29,782 nt of DNA from Beroe ovata (taxonomy: Eukaryota > Ctenophora > Nuda > Beroida > Beroidae): contig CAMPET010000002.1 of assembly GCA_946803715.1 (NCBI GenBank), positions 217,758 to 247,539 of the forward strand, given 5' to 3'. Under the pieces are notes generated by a model that made no database searches, was not told where the DNA came from, and was given only the letters and a program-made list of their open reading frames with translations. The translations under genes were made by a program, and so were the position numbers. Within the stretch, counting starts at the first letter, position 1. The number at the start of each line of letters is the position of its first letter. Positions 24,236 through 29,782 of the stretch are shown here, piece after piece.

Positions 24236-27200
24236 ATGACAGATTGGTATGCTGATAACTTCAAATCAAAGGGACACATAGAGATTAATGAGAGTGCCAC
24301 TGTTCCCTATCTGCTTGAACTTCACCGAATAGACGGTCTCAAGATAAAGGTAACAAGGACGACACCTATCCAACTTTTCACTATTGAAAGATCATAAGTG
24401 TGATTTTCAACTTGTTGCAACGTATCGCATGATAAATCGTGAATTTATCCTCAGAGTAACATAGAAGTAAGTTTGGTGCTCTATGACTCTGGCCGGAGCT
24501 GCTGCTACGGTAGCATGTGGAGAAGTCTATCCATAGCCCCACCTTTCACCATCAACCAGGTAGAGTTTTCCCTAATTGGATTATTCCCTAATTGGAGTTT
24601 TCCCTAATTGGATTATTCCCTACTTCTGGCATCCGGAGAAGCTCTGATTCTCCGCTCGGATCAACTACGTTCCTCTACGATGAATCTGAGAATTTTTTGA
24701 TATCTGCGACAGAATTTAACTTCATTTGAAAAGACGATCTAAATTGCTGTGGTAGGCATAATTTGTACTATTGAATGTCCATTTCAGGATTTGGTATTTC
24801 ACGCAGATATCACAGCGTCGACCATTTTATTCCTGGAGGTTATACGAATAGGTACATATTGTAGTGGAGAAAAATAGAAGGGATTATATACCCGCATGAT
24901 AATCACGCATTCCTGCTGTATTATATCATGACTTAGCATCACTCTGGGTTTCTGACTCGGTGTCTAGTACAGAACCCACTGCTATTAAACATTGTGATTT
25001 GCGCAGCTGCCAACGATAAGTCATTCAGATGGGGATTACAAGAAAAGTGCTATCGGTTGGACGTGTTTCAATCTCCTTGACAAGAACGCCGTGAACAAGA
25101 AACACAATCTGTTCCATGGTTCACTGAGAGCAGTGTTTCTGTTACCTGAACCAAGTGTAAACAGTGAGTACAAGTGCTCGTGATAATTACTATGCTAATT
25201 GGTATTACGACACGGCTCCTCCTAGTCTAGGTCTCGCAATCCCCTGACACTGATTCTCAGGTACGCAGTTGTTACGGTGTGAGGGTGTTACAGTGTCGCT
25301 ATCACTCACGCAACGTAACGTTGTCCGGAACATGACGTCACATGTTCCCTCTAACTATTTCCACCCTCCTGCACCCCTCAACAAGCTGAACAAAACTACC
25401 GCACCCATTTCCATATTCCTGGAAAACGTGGAGGTACATTGTCTAGATAGAACAGCCATCTGCCATAGTGGTATCCGCAATGGATCATTAGTGCTTAAAT
25501 AGTAATCGTTGGCAAAATGATTAAGCTGATGATAATGATGAACTGAATCAATTATCGTTGAGACTGAATACCAACTGTACCAATTGAATACCAGTTATTC
25601 GACCATTAAGTTACTTTGAATATCTATACTCATATCACTTGACGAGTACAATAGTTTGAAATGAGAACAATAGACCAGTCCTCTCTCTCTCTCCTCGCAC
25701 ACACACAGGTGTCGTTTGGTTCTCATATACAGAAGTTCGAGGAGAATCTGCTGTTCCTCCTATTGAATGATGCGAAACAGCAAAACTCCAACATCCGGCA
25801 GTTTGACAAGGTTTTACCCAGTTATACTTCGTTCTGAGAGAGCTTATAATTGACAGACGTTTATCCGTGTATATGGTGTATATCACCGTGTAATGTGAAA
25901 CATTACAGGCTAGCATCAAAGAGAGACGTTTAAAAGCGAGTATCCATAACGGACTGAACTTTACTGATCAGTTCCAAGTCGTCTACCTCGAAAACATCCA
26001 TAACACGGTAATTCGAATTGACATATTTTAACATAGCAAAAATTCTAGTATATTGCAAATAGAGAAATTATTTACTTGTTAATGACGTTATACACCGCTA
26101 TGTACTGTCAGTGTGAGATGCAGCGTCATCAGCTCTGTAATCATGAATCATGATGGATTGCTGGCTCGATAAAACAATTACAATTGTTGTGTTTGGTCGC
26201 TGTCATTGACTCACGGTGCTAGAATTGTGGTGCTATAATAATGAAACTATGAAATATCGATGAAATTTGTACAAAATTTCATGGTTATGGAAACAAGTTG
26301 TTAATCAATGCAGAGCGAACGTACACTGATATCCTGTTAATGTCGATAGTTGCAGGTCCTGCGAACATCCTACTATAACAACCCCTTTATTCTGTACTGA
26401 AAACTGATACCCAAGGAATTACAGAGTCTGAAGTCAAAGGGAGTGATAAGTTTGACTAACGTGGACCCCCGGAACGTCGTTGTTTTCTCTCTGGAATACG
26501 TTCTCGAAGTTCCCGTCTCCTTTACTAATCTCACGGTACGTGTCATATTGTGTGTGTGTGGTTCCTGCCTGTCTGTACGGTTCATATTCGATCGCAACTC
26601 AGGTTTTGTTATGATTGCTATTCTGCAGTTGATATCATCAATGCGCAACTCGCAAGTTCACATAGTGACGTTGCGTTGGGGAGTCTGGGCTCTTGGTAAG
26701 AATGTACCCTCGTCAGGGTCATTACTCAATGTACCCATTGTTGGAGGACCTGGCCTGAATCCCGAGAAGAAACTAGTTTTTACCAGCGACTATGGACCGG
26801 TAAGTCCCTGTCGGATCATTGTGCCAAGTGGCAATTTCTTTTTGCTGATCGACGTTTATGTAGTCCGCCGACGTTTCCTTACTATGCAAAAGTCTGTAGG
26901 CACTGTAATATCGTGGCGCGCGGCTTTTTTGCCGCAATTTGATTGGTTATCACCATAGCGATGGTCAGCCAGTTGCTGACAATTTTAACGATCATAGGTT
27001 CCAACAAGTGCGTACAGTTATACCAAATCTGGCATTTGCGATACTCAATTAACTCTGATTAGCATGAGCATGTGCCCATGTTGAGACTCAAAAAAACATG
27101 GCCAGCCATGAACTTGAGACGCTATAATTCAAACTTGAATGAATCATTCGACACCAAAACAGAGAAGTCAATACCTATCTCGGCTGCAAAGTGCAGACAA

Positions 27201-29532
27201 ATTCAAAATTCACGCCAATTTTAAGTTTTAATTTTATGAGATCAGAATCAAATACTGAATAGGGAGGATACTCAGAAATGATTGATCTGAACTTTGTAAC
27301 ATCGATATTCTGACCTCAATCAATGACACACCTGGAATGATCAAGTCTGCAAATCCCTGCCATGACTGTCTCTATTGGGGGGTCCACGGGAGCTATTGAA
27401 CAAGTCTCTTGCACACTCAGACCTATGTGAGCCTTGTAATAGTCTAAAATGCAGTGTAACATGCAGTTTATACACATCAATCAGGAATATCGGAGTTTAA
27501 TTGCATGTAATGACTGTAGCAAGAAACTACTCCGATTGGAAATAGTGGCCTTTCTATTCATTCGCCATCGACTTTTATTTAGGCAGTAGTCGTGGATAAT
27601 TTTAAATATCGAGAAGATTCTTTGAGGCCGTCAGAATCTTCCGGTTTTACTCCTAGTTTTATGATGACAACAGAGGCTGCCTCTTTGTGTGCTTCTTTGT
27701 GTGCTCCACTGCACAACACCCTACTCATACCGTGTTCAATAAGTAGTTGTTTCCCATGGCAATTTAGTGTAAGATCTATGATACCTAAGTGTTGTTATTG
27801 TTTTAACCCTTGTACTACAACACGCTATATCTCGTGACACTTGTTACGATAGATAGAGCTGTACTCATTGTTGCTTACGTGTTTTCCCTAAGTAGTAAGT
27901 GTGATTCCTAATTAGGGTAGCAGTTCCATCGTGAATACTTATGTATTCATCTTGTCATCATTATGGTCTCGCGTATAATGTTGCTGTAACTTACGTGTTT
28001 GTCTAGAAAATCCAGCTAAAATCCAGCTATAGTTTTGTGTGATTGACACGCCTTGCCATTTTTCAGATGGATACCAATAAAGAGGCTGCTGTCATGTTCA
28101 GGCTCATAAAACAAGAGGTAGACATTCAGATTCATAAGGACATGATCTTTGATCATTCATTCAAATGTTTCTGAGGGAACAATCTCTAGCTCATTAGTCA
28201 TACACCTTAATAAGCAAGATCAGTACCTCACTCCATCACAACATTACCACTAACCTTCAAGCAGTACACTACCAGTTGTAACCAATTGCAGGTTATTCTG
28301 TACACCACCAGTCACCACAATGTCATAAATTAATAGATCATAGACCGACACACGCACATACATGCAAGTAAACGCTTCATGATACCCCCAGCAACTTTCA
28401 CGCGCAATCATACACTCATTCGCACGTTTTTGACTCCAGTGTCTCTAAGAACTACCTCTCTCTCTGTGTTTACTAGGCGGACGTGGCCTATCTCAGCCGT
28501 GAAGCTCTCGACGCCACGATTACCTCACAGCTACCTCGCCCTGATCTGGAAGTTACATTTGATGGGCCTGCCCCCACAATCCACCTCGCACCCCCGCCAC
28601 ACCACTCAACGCCATACCACGCTGCCACACCCCAACGAGGGGGCGTGACGACCGAGTCAGCGCCGACATTCGACATCCCGACCATAGAAGTGGAGGAGGT
28701 GTCGAAAAAACAGCGCGCTGCTCCCAAAATACAGGCTGTGGGGATCAGTGCTGGACCACTCCAGCCCACGGACTCGCTTGTTGGTGAAAATCCTGCCCAG
28801 TTCGACATAAAGCCATCTTTCCAACAGGATATTCGGCCACAGGTGGGTCGGTACCTATGAGTGACGCAATAAGTTGATGATTCTTTAGACTATTTCTGTC
28901 CGGAAGCAATTGGCTACACGTGTTTGTACAATCAGTCATTTGTAGGATTTAGAAAAAGCAGCGTATGCAGAGATCCACAACGCTGCTTTTCCCGACATTG
29001 TTGATAACGACGGTCGACCAGCTATGGAACTGGACCTATCTAAACACTACGTCTACTCGCCTGCCCTGGAGAAGAACGACTCGAGGACGTGTAACAGCGT
29101 CGTGTTCCAGTTCCTGGCTATATCGTTCAGTAACAACTCTCCTGTCAGGTATCTATCCGTGGAACTGTGAGGAAGTGGGCGTGGTCCCTGTCATGTTGTC
29201 ACTGTCATGTTGGCACTGTCAAACTGGTCACTGTCATGTTGTCACTGTCATGTAGTCACTGTCAAACTGGTCACTGTCATGTTGTCACTGTCATGTTGTC
29301 ACTGTCATTTGGTCACTGTCATTTGGTCATAATATGTGCTGTGTTATGATACATGGGTGATATATCTCTGTAACACTCACGAGTGTTTCAGGAACATGTT
29401 TTTCACGGTACAGTTTTACTGTTTCCCGGCGGAGACGACACCCATCCTAAGAGCACAGCAGTCACGCTCTGACCTACCTGCCATACTGTACAAACAGGAT
29501 AATGCTGGACAGACACCGGGCTGCAATGTGAG
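24236..29532 (+). CDS. NPHP4: nephrocystin-4 (NPHP4), 5' portion, thirteen exons
   Basis: Nephrocystin-4 is a ciliary transition-zone protein that works with NPHP1 and RPGRIP1L to gate entry to the cilium. Exons: 24236-24349, 24455-24559, 24788-24851, 25029-25163, 25261-25433, 25709-25810, 25909-26007, 26425-26535, 26629-26799, 28067-28117, 28477-28842, 28946-29148 and 29392-29532, about 611 codons with consistent phases. Family blocks in order: the start MTDW, LFHGSLRAVFLLPEP, HIQKFEENLLFLLL, IKERRLKASIHNGLNF, VVVFSLEYVLEVPVSF, VTLRWGVWALG, NAAFPDIVDNDGRPA, VVFQFLAISFSNNSP and FFTVQFYCFPAETTPIL. Exon 28477-28842 is Pro/His-rich and probably disordered, as in the vertebrate protein. The human protein has about 1,426 residues, so more than half lies beyond the window. 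The gene starts 270 bp after the TRIM-like stop. ATTAAA at 24214-24219 in that gap may end the TRIM-like transcript. Confidence 0.9.
24563..24621. repeat. two-copy 32-bp tandem repeat in an NPHP4 intron
   Basis: A unit beginning GAGTTTTCCCTAATTGGATT occurs at 24563 and again at 24595, directly after the donor of exon 24455-24559. The unit itself contains a half-length repeat of CCCTAATTGGA. Confidence 0.85.
26800..28066. other. long NPHP4 intron
   Basis: The 1,267-bp intron is the longest in the visible NPHP4 gene. It has no coding signal I can support; the ORF at 27592-27837 has no domain or conserved block. A CACCATAGCGATGGT palindrome lies near 26951-26965. Confidence 0.6.
29187..29330. 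repeat. 14-bp minisatellite in an NPHP4 intron
   Basis: About ten copies of GTCACTGTCATGTT, with variants ending AAACTG or ATTTG, fill most of the intron between exons 28946-29148 and 29392-29532. Confidence 0.9.
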
Positions 29533-29738
29533 GTGGGTTCTTGTCTTGAGACGCTGATGTTTCATGTTACCCTTGTTTTTCGTTGAGAAATCTCAACTTC
29601 CAAATGTTTGTTGCAATCTCAATTATCACCATTGTCCATTTCTACCTCACACAGAGGCTTTCAAAGCTAACAATGCGGCTTGATCATAATAATGTTTCAA
29701 CTTTATCCCATGTTGTCATGTGTATAGAACGACTACCT

Positions 29739-29739
<1 letters not shown>

Positions 29740-29782
<43 letters not shown>
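29740..29782. repeat. (GT)n microsatellite at the window edge
   Basis: A GT dinucleotide run with one TTT interruption, in the NPHP4 intron after exon 29392-29532. It runs off the window, so the full length is unknown. Confidence 0.9.

Noticed and set aside
26363-26400. Possible extra small NPHP4 exon (VLRTSYYNNPFIL)
   Set aside because: A good acceptor precedes it, but the only donor leaves a phase that hits a stop in the next exon, and the following intron would be about 31 nt.
26443-26958. 171-codon plus-strand ORF
   Set aside because: It is NPHP4 exons 26425-26535 and 26629-26799 read through the intron between them; real donors and acceptors cut it.
28488-28808. 106-codon minus-strand ORF
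   Set aside because: Shadow of the Pro/His-rich NPHP4 exon 28477-28842 on the other strand.

Overview
The window is animal nuclear DNA. Protein-coding genes are broken by many short GT-AG introns, mostly about 80 to 700 bp. They encode metazoan-type proteins, microsatellites and minisatellites are frequent, and there are decayed CR1/L2-like LINE pieces. Gene density is high and introns are compact, so an early-branching animal such as a sponge is my best guess. Nothing in the sequence fixes the species.

Layout from left to right. (1) 180-3983 (+) is the 3' part of a Rho-associated kinase (ROCK) gene: coiled-coil exons followed by the ROCK signature of a C1 zinc finger inserted in a PH domain. 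A possible extra last exon lies at 5017-5195. (2) 5196-7250 is non-coding, with a 103-bp near-perfect hairpin and a CpG-rich repeat related to one at 19-20.7 kb. (3) 7250-9072 holds two LINE fragments head to head: a zinc-knuckle ORF1 on the minus strand and the C-terminal part of a reverse transcriptase on the plus strand, ending in an ATTCT-type tail. (4) 9309-12855 (+) is nicastrin, a gamma-secretase subunit, as one intronless ORF of 635 codons. A 1,638-bp segment carrying its 5' two thirds appears twice at an exact 1,639-bp offset on either side of a single N, which looks like two alleles joined end to end. (5) 13895-18170 (+) is cyclin Y in ten exons. Its second intron contains a minus-strand gene (14717-15520) for a papain-like-fold (PPPDE/LRAT-type) protein with a glycine-rich tail and a C-terminal CaaX box. 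(6) 19010-20727 is CpG-rich foldback repeat sequence, again with an N joining two overlapping copies. (7) 21839-23965 (+) is a RING/two-B-box/coiled-coil TRIM-like gene with a MITE-like element in an intron. (8) 24236 to the window end (+) is the 5' part of nephrocystin-4 (NPHP4), in thirteen exons, running off the window.

The genes do not form one pathway. They belong to cytoskeletal contraction (ROCK), intramembrane proteolysis (nicastrin), CDK14/16 and Wnt control at the membrane (cyclin Y), ubiquitin ligation (TRIM-like) and the ciliary transition zone (NPHP4). Exon models were built by hand from splice signals and reading-frame continuity. In all four multi-exon genes the phases join without stops, except at the ROCK 3' end.
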